Part shown: positions 17,211 through 25,822 of the stretch, in pieces
Layout: each line of letters begins with the position of its first letter
How positions within the stretch are numbered: position 1 is the stretch's first letter
Source: Parvibaculum sp039973015
Lineage (GTDB): Bacteria > Pseudomonadota > Alphaproteobacteria > Parvibaculales > Parvibaculaceae
Reading direction: 5' to 3'
Length of the DNA: 64,000 nt
NCBI RefSeq assembly: GCF_039973015.1
Contig: NZ_JBDWLT010000002.1
Location: forward strand, 1 to 64,000
The notes under the pieces: model-generated
What the model saw: the letters and a program-made list of their open reading frames with translations, nothing else
What the model was told of the DNA's origin: nothing
The model's database searches: none
Translations under genes and position numbers: made by a program

Positions 17211-17813
17211 TCACACAGGAGGCGCGGTTTCGGTGAAGGAAGGACGCTTCGCGAAGTCGCGCCACCAGCCGGCGAGTTCGGTCTGGCTATCCTGCCATTT
17301 CATGTCCGCGTGGCGGAAGTCGAGATAGCCGAGTGCGGCGCCGACGGCGATGGAGCCGAGATCGACCGGCCCGTCGAGCGACACCACTTCATCTTCAAGC
17401 ATGGCGAGGCTGCGCGAAACGGCGCGGCTCCAGCGGCCCATCCACATGTCCGAACGCTGGGCCTCCGGCCGCCCGCGCTCGAAGACGATGGAGACAGCGG
17501 CATCCATGATGCCGTCGGCGATTGCCTGATGACGCAGCACGCGGAAGCGTTCGATGTTGGAAGCAGGGATCATCTGCGGGCCTTCGAGCGTCACGTCGAG
17601 AAATTCGCAAATGAGCGGGCTGTCGAACCAGGACGTGCCGTCGGGCATGATGAGGGCCGGAATCTTGCCGAGCGGATTTGCCTCGTGAAGCGCGGCGGGG
17701 TCTTCCAGCGCGGAGACGGTTTCCTCGCTCACATGGGCGGTTGCGTCCTTTTCACGGATGAGAACGCGGACCTTCCGCGCGAAAGGCGAGGTGTGCGAGC
17801 AATATAGCTTCAT
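17211..17813 (-). CDS. Glutathione S-transferase family protein
   Basis: 200 residues. The thioredoxin-fold N-terminal domain begins MKLYCSHTSPFARKVRVLIRE, and the glutathione gamma-glutamyl contact is recognisable as WFDSPLICEFLD near 61-72, preceded by the cis-proline region GKIPALIMPDG. The helical C-terminal domain covers about 85-195. These enzymes conjugate or reduce electrophiles using glutathione in the cytosol. The substrate cannot be assigned. It is a single gene ending nine bases from the alcohol dehydrogenase. Confidence 0.88.
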   Translation of the reverse strand: MKLYCSHTSPFARKVRVLIREKDATAHVSEETVSALEDPAALHEANPLGKIPALIMPDGTSWFDSPLICEFLDVTLEGPQMIPASNIERFRVLRHQAIADGIMDAAVSIVFERGRPEAQRSDMWMGRWSRAVSRSLAMLEDEVVSLDGPVDLGSIAVGAALGYLDFRHADMKWQDSQTELAGWWRDFAKRPSFTETAPPV

Positions 17814-17908
17814 GGAGAATCCCTCCGGGCTTCGATGCGGCGCATCCTAGAACCCTTCGCCGCTTCTGCAAACGGCGATCCTGCGCTGGCGGGTGCTTGA
17901 GGCCGGTG

Positions 17909-18391
17909 CTAGAGGCAGGCCGTGCCGGAGGTGTGTCCGTTCATGGCGCGGATGGTGCGCCATTCCACGAAGTCGCGGCAGGTGCGGCCCTTCTCGTCGA
18001 TGAATTCACGGGTCGGCGTGATCTTGCCGCTCGCCTTGTCCTGGGCGGTAAACCAGGTGACCTGTTCGCGTAGCGGCACGGTCATCATTTTTGCGATGGC
18101 TTCGTCGCGCGCACGGGCGGGCATGCCGGTGAGCATCGGCCCTTCCGAGCCGCCGAGGGCATAACCGGCGGCGACGCCTGCCGCGACGGCCCATTCCGTC
18201 CCGCCGCCCGAGCCAATGGCCATGCCGAGAAGGGCACCGCCCGCAGGCCCCACGAGCCCCGTACCGCCATCGTCGATGGGAGGGTCGATCAGTCCTTGCG
18301 GTTTTCGCATGGTGACTTCGGGTTGGGGCAGGCCTTGCTGTGCGCAACCCGCGGCCAGAAGAACGAGAAGCCCGAGGATGGTCTTGCGCAT
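17909..18391 (-). CDS. Lipoprotein with glycine-zipper segment
   Basis: 160 residues. The signal sequence MRKTILGLLVLLAAGCAQQG has a lipobox (LAAGC, Cys16), so the protein should be lipidated and sent to the outer membrane. Residues 44-85 form a glycine-rich hydrophobic zipper (GPAGGALLGMAIGSGGG, AVAAGVAAGYALGGSEG), like 17-kDa surface-antigen lipoproteins. The C-terminal 60 residues (REFIDEKGRTCRDF) also resemble that group. It is the last gene of a three-gene run, 4 bp after the holin-like gene. Confidence 0.75.
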   Translation of the reverse strand: MRKTILGLLVLLAAGCAQQGLPQPEVTMRKPQGLIDPPIDDGGTGLVGPAGGALLGMAIGSGGGTEWAVAAGVAAGYALGGSEGPMLTGMPARARDEAIAKMMTVPLREQVTWFTAQDKASGKITPTREFIDEKGRTCRDFVEWRTIRAMNGHTSGTACL

Positions 18392-18395
18392 CCGC

Positions 18396-18896
18396 TCAGT
18401 CCTTCCGCAGGAAAGGCATGATGAAGCGGCGAAGCGCGGGGCTCATGGCGGCGATGGCACCGACGATGATGGTGAGGAGCGGCAGGCTGCCGCTGCCGCC
18501 CTTGACGAGGCCGAGAACGCCGAGCGTCAGGTCGTTCAAGGTGCGCTCGATGACGTCGAAGTCGCGCTTCACGCCTGCGCGGGCCTGAATAATGGTCTGG
18601 TTCGCGAGTTCCAGTTCGAGGCGGTCGGCGCGTCCGGGGGGCTTGGCGGCGAAAAGGAGCGCGATGAAGGCGAGCAAGGTCAGCACACCGCCGGTGATGA
18701 GCGCGCCGAGCGGATAGCCGTAGAGTTCCGAGAGGTAGAGGAAGCCCGCGACGATCAGCATGGTGACGGCGAAGAGCGCGATGAAGATCGCGATGCCGAC
18801 AAGGGAAAGGCGGCGGGCGAGGCGGCGCGCTTCGAGTTCGGCACGGTAGAGCTCGGCCTCCGCGAGTTTGCGGACATTGGGTGTGGGATCGATCAC
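18396..18896 (-). CDS. YqjE-like (holin superfamily III) membrane protein
   Basis: 166 residues. There is a charged N-terminus, two adjacent membrane helices at about 31-55 and 63-84, an amphipathic linker, and a third hydrophobic stretch near 135-150. This is the pattern of the PF07332 family, to which E. coli YqjE belongs. It follows a DUF883/YqjD-like gene by 10 bp, the same partner arrangement as the E. coli yqjDE operon, whose products are linked to stationary-phase or stress physiology. Despite the holin label there is no phage context here. Confidence 0.75.
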   Translation of the reverse strand: MIDPTPNVRKLAEAELYRAELEARRLARRLSLVGIAIFIALFAVTMLIVAGFLYLSELYGYPLGALITGGVLTLLAFIALLFAAKPPGRADRLELELANQTIIQARAGVKRDFDVIERTLNDLTLGVLGLVKGGSGSLPLLTIIVGAIAAMSPALRRFIMPFLRKD

Positions 18897-18906
18897 CTGG
18901 TCTCTC

Positions 18907-19167
18907 CTATCTCGTCAGCAGACGGCCGATGAGGAAGCCGATGCCGAAAGCGAGCAGGGCGCTCGGCACGGGATGCGCGTCGATCTGGGTCTGGATGTCC
19001 TGGAGCCCGTCCTGTACGCGCTCGCGAATGGCCTCCGCATCGGCAAGGACGCCTTCCGCCTCTTCCGGCATGGCGGCCCGGGCTTCGTCCAGCGCCGCCT
19101 GCAGCGCCTCGACCTGTGCCTGGAGCTCCTCGACGCTTGCGGCTCCCTGAGACTTCTTTTCGGCCAT
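18907..19167 (-). CDS. DUF883/YqjD-like C-tail-anchored protein
   Basis: 86 residues. The long acidic N-terminal helix (VEELQAQVEALQAALDEARA) is predicted coiled coil, followed by a single C-terminal membrane helix (PSALLAFGIGFLIGRLLTR), the layout of ElaB/YqjD proteins that tether ribosomes or stress factors to the inner membrane in E. coli. It is the first gene of the three-gene envelope operon. The identification rests on architecture and neighbourhood rather than strong sequence motifs. Confidence 0.75.
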   Translation of the reverse strand: MAEKKSQGAASVEELQAQVEALQAALDEARAAMPEEAEGVLADAEAIRERVQDGLQDIQTQIDAHPVPSALLAFGIGFLIGRLLTR

Positions 19168-19266
19168 TTCGGTGCCTCCCGGACAAAATTCGGTGTGTTC
19201 ACTATCGGCCCGCCCTCACATGAGCATAGTCCGCAAAAGGACGCAGGCAAGCCGGGCCGTGAATTC

Positions 19267-20715
19267 TTAGAGATAAGGCGAGGCGAGGCGGAAGAACGAA
19301 TCCCTGATACGCAGCGGCAGCGGGCGGTTCGACAGTTCCTCATAGGAAAGAGGGCGGGCCGTCGAAATCCGGCGCTCGATCAGCTGATCGAGTTCATGCG
19401 CGAACTCCGTGCCGTAACATTCGAGGTTGAACTCGAAATTGAGGCGGAGGCTCCGGTCGTCCCAGTTGGCCGAACCGACCATCGCCCACATGCCGTCCAC
19501 CGTCATCATCTTGGAATGATCGAAGGGGCCGCTCGTCTTCCAGATACGGCAGCCGGAACGGGCCAGCCAGGCGAGGATCGGTGTTGAAGCCCAGTCGCAG
19601 AAAGGCAGGTTGTTCGTCTGCGGCAGAACGATGTCGACGATGACGCCGCGCATGGCGGCGAGCGAAATATTGGTGCGCAGCGTCGAGTCGGGAATGAAAT
19701 AGGGCGTGACGATGCGCACATGGTGCTGCGCTTCGGCGAGCGCGCCGAGCAGCGTCCAGCGGATCGGATTGAGTCCCATGTCGGGGCCCGCCGGAAGGCC
19801 GCGCGCGACAATGTTGCCCGCGGGCTCGATCTCGGGAAACCAGTCCTCGCCTTCGAGCACTTCGCCGGTCGTGAAATTCCATTCATGCGCGAAGGTATGC
19901 ATGAGATGCGAGACGACCGGCCCTTCCACGCGGAAGTGACTGTCGTGGATCGGCTTTCGCGGGTCGTTGTCGATCGTGTTTCCTTCCGCGATGTTCATGC
20001 CGCCGGTAAAGCCGTGCCGTCCATCCACCACGAAAATCTTCTGATGGTTACGCATGTTGAGATAAGGCATCTGCCAGGGCATGAACGAATGCAGGAAGCG
20101 CGCATAGTCGATGCCGCGCTTTTCGAGCAGCGGAATGAGCGAGGGGCGCGAATACCATGAGCCGACGCCGTCGATCAGCAGGCGCACCCGCACACCGCGA
20201 TCCATAGCGTCGGAAAGCGCATCGACGAAGCGTTCGCCCGCGCTGTCATTGTTGAAGATGTAGGTCGAGATGGCGATGGAGCGTTCCGCCTTCGCCAGCG
20301 CCTCCAGCATGGCGGGGTAGGCCTCGTCGCCATTCAGGAGAACGCCGACCGCGTTTCCCTGTTCGAAGCTTTCCGGCAATATTTTCTGGCCGAAGCGGGC
20401 AAGCCCTTCCAGTTCACGCAGACGGATCACACCTTCCGCCGCGCGGTCTTCCTCTTTTGCCGGCAGCGGCGCGAGAAGCAGCATGTCGTGCTTCTGGCCG
20501 CGCAGCACACGGGCGCGGCGCTGGATGCGGTTTACGCCGAAAAGCAGATAGACGATCCAGCCGACGAAAGGCACGAGCACGACGAAGCCGACCCAGCCCG
20601 CCGCGGCGCGCTCGTCGGTCTTGGTGAGCATGACGTGAACAGCCGCACCCGCCATGCCTCCGAACTGGATGAAGGCGAGCAGGAAAGGCCAGATATCCGA
20701 GAATCCGGTTTCCAT
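19267..20715 (-). CDS. cls: Cardiolipin synthase (phospholipase D superfamily)
   Basis: 482 residues. Two N-terminal membrane helices (about 8-30 and 38-60) are followed by two phospholipase D domains with HKD motifs: HQKIFVVDGRHGFTGGMN (near 231-248) and HSKMMTVDGMWAMVGSAN (near 403-420). These enzymes condense two phosphatidylglycerol molecules, or use phosphatidylethanolamine, to make cardiolipin at the inner membrane. Both catalytic histidines and lysines are present and the length is standard. The gene stands alone. The start at 20715 includes the complete first membrane helix. Confidence 0.92.
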   Translation of the reverse strand: METGFSDIWPFLLAFIQFGGMAGAAVHVMLTKTDERAAAGWVGFVVLVPFVGWIVYLLFGVNRIQRRARVLRGQKHDMLLLAPLPAKEEDRAAEGVIRLRELEGLARFGQKILPESFEQGNAVGVLLNGDEAYPAMLEALAKAERSIAISTYIFNNDSAGERFVDALSDAMDRGVRVRLLIDGVGSWYSRPSLIPLLEKRGIDYARFLHSFMPWQMPYLNMRNHQKIFVVDGRHGFTGGMNIAEGNTIDNDPRKPIHDSHFRVEGPVVSHLMHTFAHEWNFTTGEVLEGEDWFPEIEPAGNIVARGLPAGPDMGLNPIRWTLLGALAEAQHHVRIVTPYFIPDSTLRTNISLAAMRGVIVDIVLPQTNNLPFCDWASTPILAWLARSGCRIWKTSGPFDHSKMMTVDGMWAMVGSANWDDRSLRLNFEFNLECYGTEFAHELDQLIERRISTARPLSYEELSNRPLPLRIRDSFFRLASPYL

Positions 20716-20754
20716 CGGGCTCCAGAAAAAGGGCGCGGCCGCGCGCTCAAGGGA

Positions 20755-22881
20755 TCAGAAACGTAACGCGGTACCTACCATCAGGCCGCGGTCCTCACCG
20801 GGAAAATATCTTGGGCTGCCGAAGCCGAAATCCGCCCGGTCGGCATATCGTTTGTCGAAGATATTGGTCAGTTTGCCAAACAAAGTCACGTGTTCCGCAA
20901 GGGCATAATCGAGGCGGAGATTGAAGATGTCGTGGCCGTCATATTTTACGCTGTTGGATGCATCCATCCAGTATGAACCAACGTGAACCCATTCGAGTTC
21001 CGTGCGGAGCCTGCTGTCGGGCAGGGTATAGCCGAGCCGGACATTGGCGAGCGTGCGCGGCGCGGTGTCGACATCGTCTCCGTCGCGGATGATTTCCGAT
21101 CCGGCGACATTGTCGAAGGCATAAGTGTGATGGGCGTAGGTGCCTGCGGCGGCGATATCGAAGCCCGCGCCAAGTGCGGCGGCGAGTTCGAGTTCGATGC
21201 CCGCGTGATGCGTCTTGCCGTTGGAGACGTTGAAGCCGTTTGCATCGCGGAAATAGTAGTTCTTCTTCTCCATGTAGAAGAGGTTCGTTTCGTAGAAAAT
21301 GCCCTGCCAGTCGCCGCGCGCACCAATCTCGATGCTGTCGAGCGTTTCGGATTTTGCCTCGCCCGGCACCTGCAGGCGCTGAAGCCGGTAGAGATCAGTC
21401 GTCTGCGGCGCACGTGAGCCGCGTGCGACATTGATATAGCCGGTCACCGCGTCGTTGAACTCGTGCAGCAGGCCGATCTTCGGCGTGACATCGTTGAATT
21501 CGTCGACGCGGCTCGGAATGCGGAGAAAGCGGCCCGTGATGCCGTTCGGCGCATTGTTCGTGTAATCGTAGCGCGTGTATTCGAAGCGAAGCCCCGCCGT
21601 AAAGATGGTGGCAGGCGCAAGCTGCCATTCGCTGTGGATATAGGGCGCCAGTACCAGCGCCTTCACGTCGTAATCGTAATGGACGCCTTGCGGAAAATCT
21701 GCGGGTGAAGGAGGGCCCGGCGGCGGAAGCGGATTGTATTGTATCTCGGACAGCCAGCCATCCGTATATTCAGTATCGAAACCGAAGATGACAGAGTGGC
21801 CGCCATCGAGATCCATGACGAGACTCGAAAGCAGACCGCCGCTCCAATGACCGTTCTCCTCCACCGGTGTACCCGGCAGGAAATGCATGAGGAAGTTCAT
21901 CTCGTTCTTGCGCGCATAGGGCGTGAGCACGAGCGTCAGATCGTCGGAAAGATCACGTTCCATGCGCACCGCCGCGCGCACGGCCCAGGCATCGCGATAG
22001 GCGTCGGGGTCCGCGTTGTTCTTGTAGATTGCGGGGTTTGTGTAGGAGCTCGCATAGCCCGCTGTTTCCTGATTGGTGTTGACTGCGGTGAGCGTTGCGG
22101 CGATGCGCGTGTCCGGCGCGGTGAAGTCGTAGCGGAAGCGGCCCTTCTGCTGTTCAAGGCCAGAGCTTGCGCGAAAGCCGCCATCGTCGAGGATCGAGAA
22201 GCTGCCGCGAAAGCCGTGGCTCGTGTTGTTTGGCCCACTGGCGGTTTTGCTTGCGGTGCCGGTCGCCTTGTAGCGGTCATAGGAACCGTAGGAGAGGGTC
22301 AGTTCCGCATCGCCATCGGCGGCGGGCGGGCGGCTCAGGAAATTGATGAGGCCGTGTTCGGCGTTGGAGCCGTAGCGTGCGCCGCCGGGGCCGCGCACCA
22401 CCTCGATCCCGCCCGAGACTTCGTCCATCGCCTCCATCATCGCGTTCACATTAGCGAAGCCTGCCGCGCGCATGGGTACGCCGTCCTCCAGATAGAGGAA
22501 GGAGCCTGCGCCAGCGCCGCCGGTGAGCACGGGGGAACGAATGGCGGTCAGATGTTCCGCGCCGCTTCCCTGCTGGATGCCGAGGCCGGGCAGGCGGTTC
22601 AGCGCTTCGGCGGGCTGCAGCGGGGCGATGAAAGCGGCTTCATCGCCCGTAATCCTGGAAATATTGCCCATATGAGTTGCGCGCGGGGTGCCGAAGCCCG
22701 TCGTTGTGACGGTCAGTTCGTCGAGTATCGGGATGGGCCGGTCCTTCGGCTGGTCCTCTTCGGCGGCGAGCACCGCCCCGGGGACGAGGCCCTGTGCAAG
22801 GGAAAAGACCCCGAGCGCGAGCGCAACATGAACCGAAGCGCGTATTGCGCGCTCAACCGGGCCGAACCGAAAAACCAACAC
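20755..22881 (-). CDS. TonB-dependent outer-membrane receptor
   Basis: 708 residues. A signal sequence ends near VLAAEE (residues 36-41), a TonB box-like ELTVTT is near 54-59, and the plug domain includes VEVVRGPGGARYGSNAEHGL. The barrel closes with the terminal aromatic LRF. Plug details (LNRLPGLGIQQGSGAEHLTAIRS, LEDGVPMRAAGF) resemble FecA-like siderophore or iron-chelate receptors, but the ligand cannot be fixed. The 206-bp upstream gap shows no clear Fur or Zur box or riboswitch to my eye. It follows no transporter genes, so inner-membrane partners must be elsewhere. Confidence 0.85.
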   Translation of the reverse strand: MLVFRFGPVERAIRASVHVALALGVFSLAQGLVPGAVLAAEEDQPKDRPIPILDELTVTTTGFGTPRATHMGNISRITGDEAAFIAPLQPAEALNRLPGLGIQQGSGAEHLTAIRSPVLTGGAGAGSFLYLEDGVPMRAAGFANVNAMMEAMDEVSGGIEVVRGPGGARYGSNAEHGLINFLSRPPAADGDAELTLSYGSYDRYKATGTASKTASGPNNTSHGFRGSFSILDDGGFRASSGLEQQKGRFRYDFTAPDTRIAATLTAVNTNQETAGYASSYTNPAIYKNNADPDAYRDAWAVRAAVRMERDLSDDLTLVLTPYARKNEMNFLMHFLPGTPVEENGHWSGGLLSSLVMDLDGGHSVIFGFDTEYTDGWLSEIQYNPLPPPGPPSPADFPQGVHYDYDVKALVLAPYIHSEWQLAPATIFTAGLRFEYTRYDYTNNAPNGITGRFLRIPSRVDEFNDVTPKIGLLHEFNDAVTGYINVARGSRAPQTTDLYRLQRLQVPGEAKSETLDSIEIGARGDWQGIFYETNLFYMEKKNYYFRDANGFNVSNGKTHHAGIELELAAALGAGFDIAAAGTYAHHTYAFDNVAGSEIIRDGDDVDTAPRTLANVRLGYTLPDSRLRTELEWVHVGSYWMDASNSVKYDGHDIFNLRLDYALAEHVTLFGKLTNIFDKRYADRADFGFGSPRYFPGEDRGLMVGTALRF

Positions 22882-23087
22882 TGAAAACTCCCCCGGGGCT
22901 TCGCCCTCTTCCTCTTTGCCGTGGCGTGCCTCCTCCCTGCCGGGGCCGCCTCTGCAATATTGTTATCATGCTGGGCGCGGAGGTCGAATCCGCAGATTCC
23001 GGCTGGAAAAGCGCGTCAATCGGCCACGCCGGAGCGACGCAGGGTCAAGCTTGCCCGGCCCTGCCGCCGGTCATAGAGTCCCTCACC

Positions 23088-23741
23088 ATGAAAATTGTCC
23101 CCAGATCCATACCGCCCGTCGCCTTGTCGCTGACGCTGCTTGCCATCGCGACGACGGCAGTCGTCTATTCGCCGACGCTCTACCGGATGTTCTGCGAGGC
23201 AACGGGATATGGCGGCACGGTGAGCGTAACGAAGGCGCTGAAGCCGGAGCAGAACGGCAATGTGGGGCCGGAAGTCGCGGTGCGCTTCGATGCGAATATT
23301 TCGCCGGGCCTCGGCTGGGAGTTCGAGCCCGAACAGCGCCAGGTGAAGACCCATATCGGTGTGCCGACGACGGTCTATTACCGCGCGAAGAATATCAGCG
23401 ATCACACCATCGTCGGACGGGCCACCTATAATGTGACGCCGGATTCGGCAGGCTATTATTTCAACAAGACGGAATGTTTCTGCTTTACCGAGCAGAAGCT
23501 CGAGCCGGGCGAAAGCGCGGACATGCCCATCGTCTTCTTCCTCGACCAGGAGATGATGGAAGATATCGACACGAAGAGCATCCGCACGATCACGCTTTCC
23601 TACACGTTTTTCCGTCAGGATTCGGACGAGGAAGCCATTGCCGCGGCAAAGCCGCTTCGCGAGGAATCGGAAGCGCGCGCAAAGGCCCTTGAGACGGCGG
23701 AGACGGCTGAATTCTCCAATCACACGCTGCGGCCGCAATAG
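23088..23741 (+). CDS. ctaG: Cytochrome c oxidase assembly protein CtaG/Cox11
   Basis: 217 residues from ATG 23088. One N-terminal membrane anchor (about 10-27) is followed by the periplasmic immunoglobulin-like domain with the copper-binding motif ECFCFTEQ (near 128-135) and the family signatures RAKNISDHTIVGRATYNVTPD and FNKTECFC. Cox11 delivers copper to the CuB site of cytochrome c oxidase subunit I. It is usually inside the ctaBCDE cluster but is isolated here, between a TonB receptor and a rhomboid gene, so the oxidase genes lie elsewhere. The charged C-terminal tail is longer than in many homologues. Confidence 0.92.
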   Translation: MKIVPRSIPPVALSLTLLAIATTAVVYSPTLYRMFCEATGYGGTVSVTKALKPEQNGNVGPEVAVRFDANISPGLGWEFEPEQRQVKTHIGVPTTVYYRAKNISDHTIVGRATYNVTPDSAGYYFNKTECFCFTEQKLEPGESADMPIVFFLDQEMMEDIDTKSIRTITLSYTFFRQDSDEEAIAAAKPLREESEARAKALETAETAEFSNHTLRPQ

Positions 23742-23819
23742 GCTCCGCGAAAGACCTTCACTGCGCGCGCAAAGTCTGTAGGCTCATGCTTCGTTCGCCA
23801 ACGGAGCATTATCCGCCTC

Positions 23820-24560
23820 ATGTTTCCTATCTCCGATGACAACCCGGAACCCGGCATTCCCTTCGTGACATGGGGACTGATCGCGATCTGTTGCGCGGTT
23901 TTCTTTCTGCAAGCATCGCTCCCGCCCGGCGAGGCGGAGCTCGCCGTCTATCAATACGGGCTCATTCCGGGCGTGCTGTTCGGTTCGACCGCGATGATGG
24001 ACGCGCCGGTGCCCGCATGGGCGACCATCGTCAGCTCGATGTTCATGCATGGCGGCCTCGCGCATCTCGGCGGCAACATGCTTTATCTCTGGATATTCGG
24101 CGACAATATCGAACTGGCGATGGGGCGTTTGCGGTTCATCCTCTTTTATCTCCTGACGGGCGCGGCCGCCGCACTCGCGCATGCCTTTCTGGTGCCTGCG
24201 TCCACCGTTCCGCTTGTCGGCGCAAGCGGGGCCATTTCCGGCGTGCTCGGCGCCTATCTTCTGCTTTATCCGCGCGGCCGTGTGCGGGTTCTCTTTCTGC
24301 CGTTCCCGATCATTTTGCTGCGCACCTTCTATGTCCCGGCCATTGTCGTTCTCGGGCTCTGGTTTCTCATTCAGGTGGCGAGCGGCCTGATGAGCCCGGT
24401 GGAGGAGGCGGGTGTCGCGTTCTGGGCGCATGTCGGCGGCTTCGTCGCGGGGATGGTGCTGGTGCCTTTCTTCAAGCGCCGCGACGTGCCGCTTTTCCAT
24501 CCCGCACAGCCCAGGGTTTTCGACGGGCGTGCTGGCGCGCGGCGCGGTCCCTGGGGCTAA
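23820..24560 (+). CDS. Rhomboid-family intramembrane serine protease
   Basis: 246 residues with six or seven membrane helices. The rhomboid signatures are HGGLAHLGGNMLYLWIFGDN (near 76-95), the catalytic serine in GASGAISGVLGAYLLLYPRG (near 138-157), and the catalytic histidine in AHVGGFVAGMVL (near 203-214). Rhomboids cut single-pass membrane proteins within the bilayer, and the substrate is not evident here. The L1 loop WR motif is not obvious. It converges with the epimerase gene, overlapping by 4 bp at the 3' ends. Confidence 0.9.
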   Translation: MFPISDDNPEPGIPFVTWGLIAICCAVFFLQASLPPGEAELAVYQYGLIPGVLFGSTAMMDAPVPAWATIVSSMFMHGGLAHLGGNMLYLWIFGDNIELAMGRLRFILFYLLTGAAAALAHAFLVPASTVPLVGASGAISGVLGAYLLLYPRGRVRVLFLPFPIILLRTFYVPAIVVLGLWFLIQVASGLMSPVEEAGVAFWAHVGGFVAGMVLVPFFKRRDVPLFHPAQPRVFDGRAGARRGPWG

Positions 24561-25453
24561 AGTCTTTCCACCGCGAACAGGCAGCGCAGTGTCATGGTCT
24601 CGCCGGCTGCGAGGCTTTTCAGGCCCGTTACATCCGGCGCTTCGGGGCGGTTCACGGCGTCGGGCGCATGGCTTACGGGTTCGGCGCAAAAGAAGTCCTC
24701 GCCCGGCGGCGCGTAGACGATCGCATGGGGCGCGCCTTCCGCCTCCATGCGAATGGCGAAGGGGCGGCCGGCCCAGGCGATGGCGAAGCGGCCGGCGCTG
24801 CCCGAAAAGCAGTGATCGACCTCCACATCCTTCATCGGGCGCGGCTCATCGAAGCGCCATTTCTCCGGCGTTGAAACGAGGCCGAGGGGAATGCCGTCCG
24901 CACCGCTCTCCCAGACGAAGGGAAGGTGCGTCTTGAGCCTTGCTTTCGAGCGGGCCTCGAAGAAGGGGTGAAGGCCGAGGCCGCCCGGCATGGGCGTGTC
25001 CGCGCGGTTGGTGAGCCTCATGGTCACGGTGAGTGATTTTTCCGACAGCTCGAATATCTGTTCAGCCTCGAAGCTCCAGGGCCAGGGCCAGGGCCAGGCC
25101 GGATCCCCCGCCTCATGCGCAAAGCGCAGGCGCGCGAAGGCCGGACCCTGTTCCGCGACGTCCCATGATGTTCGCCAGCCTCGCCCGTGGATCGCGTGGG
25201 GTATGCAGATCTCGTCCGGCGGCAGGTGAATGTCGCGGCCGCCATAATAAAAATGCGCATCGGTGATCCGGCCCGAGAAGGGGACGAGCGGATAACACGC
25301 CATGTCGAGCGGCGTTGGCCGGCCGGTTCCGGCGGGCAAGGGGCGCAGCAGTTCCTGCATGCCTTCCTCATGGCGCACCGTAAAGCGGGCAATCGAGCCG
25401 CCCGTCTCGGGGGCGAGGGTAAGTTCGAGAGCGCCGCAGGCAAGGGTCAGCAT
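24557..25453 (-). CDS. Aldose 1-epimerase (mutarotase) family protein
   Basis: 298 residues in the galactose-mutarotase fold. The conserved histidines are in IPHAIHGRGW (near 84-93) and GLGLHPFF (near 158-165), and the catalytic acid is probably the glutamate of CAEPVSHAPDAVN (near 257-269). It interconverts sugar anomers; the particular sugar is unknown. A hexanucleotide repeat gives the unusual run PWPWPWPW near 121-128, in a surface loop. It overlaps the rhomboid stop and lies divergent to the guanidine operon. Confidence 0.85.
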   Translation of the reverse strand: MLTLACGALELTLAPETGGSIARFTVRHEEGMQELLRPLPAGTGRPTPLDMACYPLVPFSGRITDAHFYYGGRDIHLPPDEICIPHAIHGRGWRTSWDVAEQGPAFARLRFAHEAGDPAWPWPWPWSFEAEQIFELSEKSLTVTMRLTNRADTPMPGGLGLHPFFEARSKARLKTHLPFVWESGADGIPLGLVSTPEKWRFDEPRPMKDVEVDHCFSGSAGRFAIAWAGRPFAIRMEAEGAPHAIVYAPPGEDFFCAEPVSHAPDAVNRPEAPDVTGLKSLAAGETMTLRCLFAVERL

Positions 25454-25599
25454 GTTCGGGTTCCGCCGGTTCGGGTTTGCTCAAACATAAGGCAGGCCGC
25501 ATCGCCGTCTGCTTGATTTGTGAGCCTGCACCGGGCGCGCGCTGCCGCCAAGGGGGCGTTTTTGCGCTGCAACGAACTGGCACGGGCCTTGCGAAGAAG

Positions 25600-25733
25600 G
25601 ATACCGGCAGCGGCTAGGGTTCCGGCTTCGCGCGTATATCGAGCGGTTTTTGCGAAGTGTCTGGTCCGAGAGCCGCACCCTGTCCGGTGAACAGCGGGCA
25701 GGTACACGGCGGGATAAAAGCCCGGGAGACGGA
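25600..25733 (+). ncRNA. Guanidine-I riboswitch (ykkC)
   Basis: The leader carries the highly conserved ykkC blocks in order: GGCTAGGGTTCCG (25612-25624), a variable hairpin, CTGGTCCGAGAG (25661-25672), a second variable hairpin, and ACACGGCGGGATAAAAGC with CCGGGAGA (about 25704-25729). Guanidine-I riboswitches turn on guanidine export or degradation genes when they bind free guanidinium. The downstream genes are the guanidine carboxylase pathway, which fits. A terminator-like hairpin follows at once, so control is probably by transcription attenuation. Confidence 0.93.
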
Positions 25734-25741
25734 TGTAATGC

Positions 25742-25788
25742 GAGGGTTGGCATTGCAGAACCGCCGTGACGCCAATCCTCCGCTTTTT
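25742..25788 (+). terminator. Riboswitch-controlled terminator hairpin
   Basis: GAGGGTTGGC (25742-25751) pairs, with one G-U, to GCCAATCCTC (25771-25780), followed by CGC and TTTTT (25784-25788). It sits right after the guanidine-I aptamer and 35 bp before the first gene. The predicted behaviour is termination without guanidine and read-through with it. Confidence 0.7.
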
Positions 25789-25822
25789 GAAACGCGATCA
25801 CTTGATCCGGAGGACTGGCTAT

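Noticed and set aside
18396..18896. Holin annotation taken as evidence of a prophage
   Set aside because: No lysis, structural or integrase genes are nearby, and the pairing with a DUF883 gene matches the chromosomal yqjDE arrangement.
22882..23087. Gap before the second TonB receptor checked for a riboswitch or Fur box
   Set aside because: No B12 box, no iron-box dyad and no conserved riboswitch block could be identified.
25076..25099. GGCCAG hexamer repeat considered as a tandem-repeat element
   Set aside because: It lies in frame inside the epimerase gene and simply encodes a Pro-Trp run; three to four copies are too few for a separate feature.
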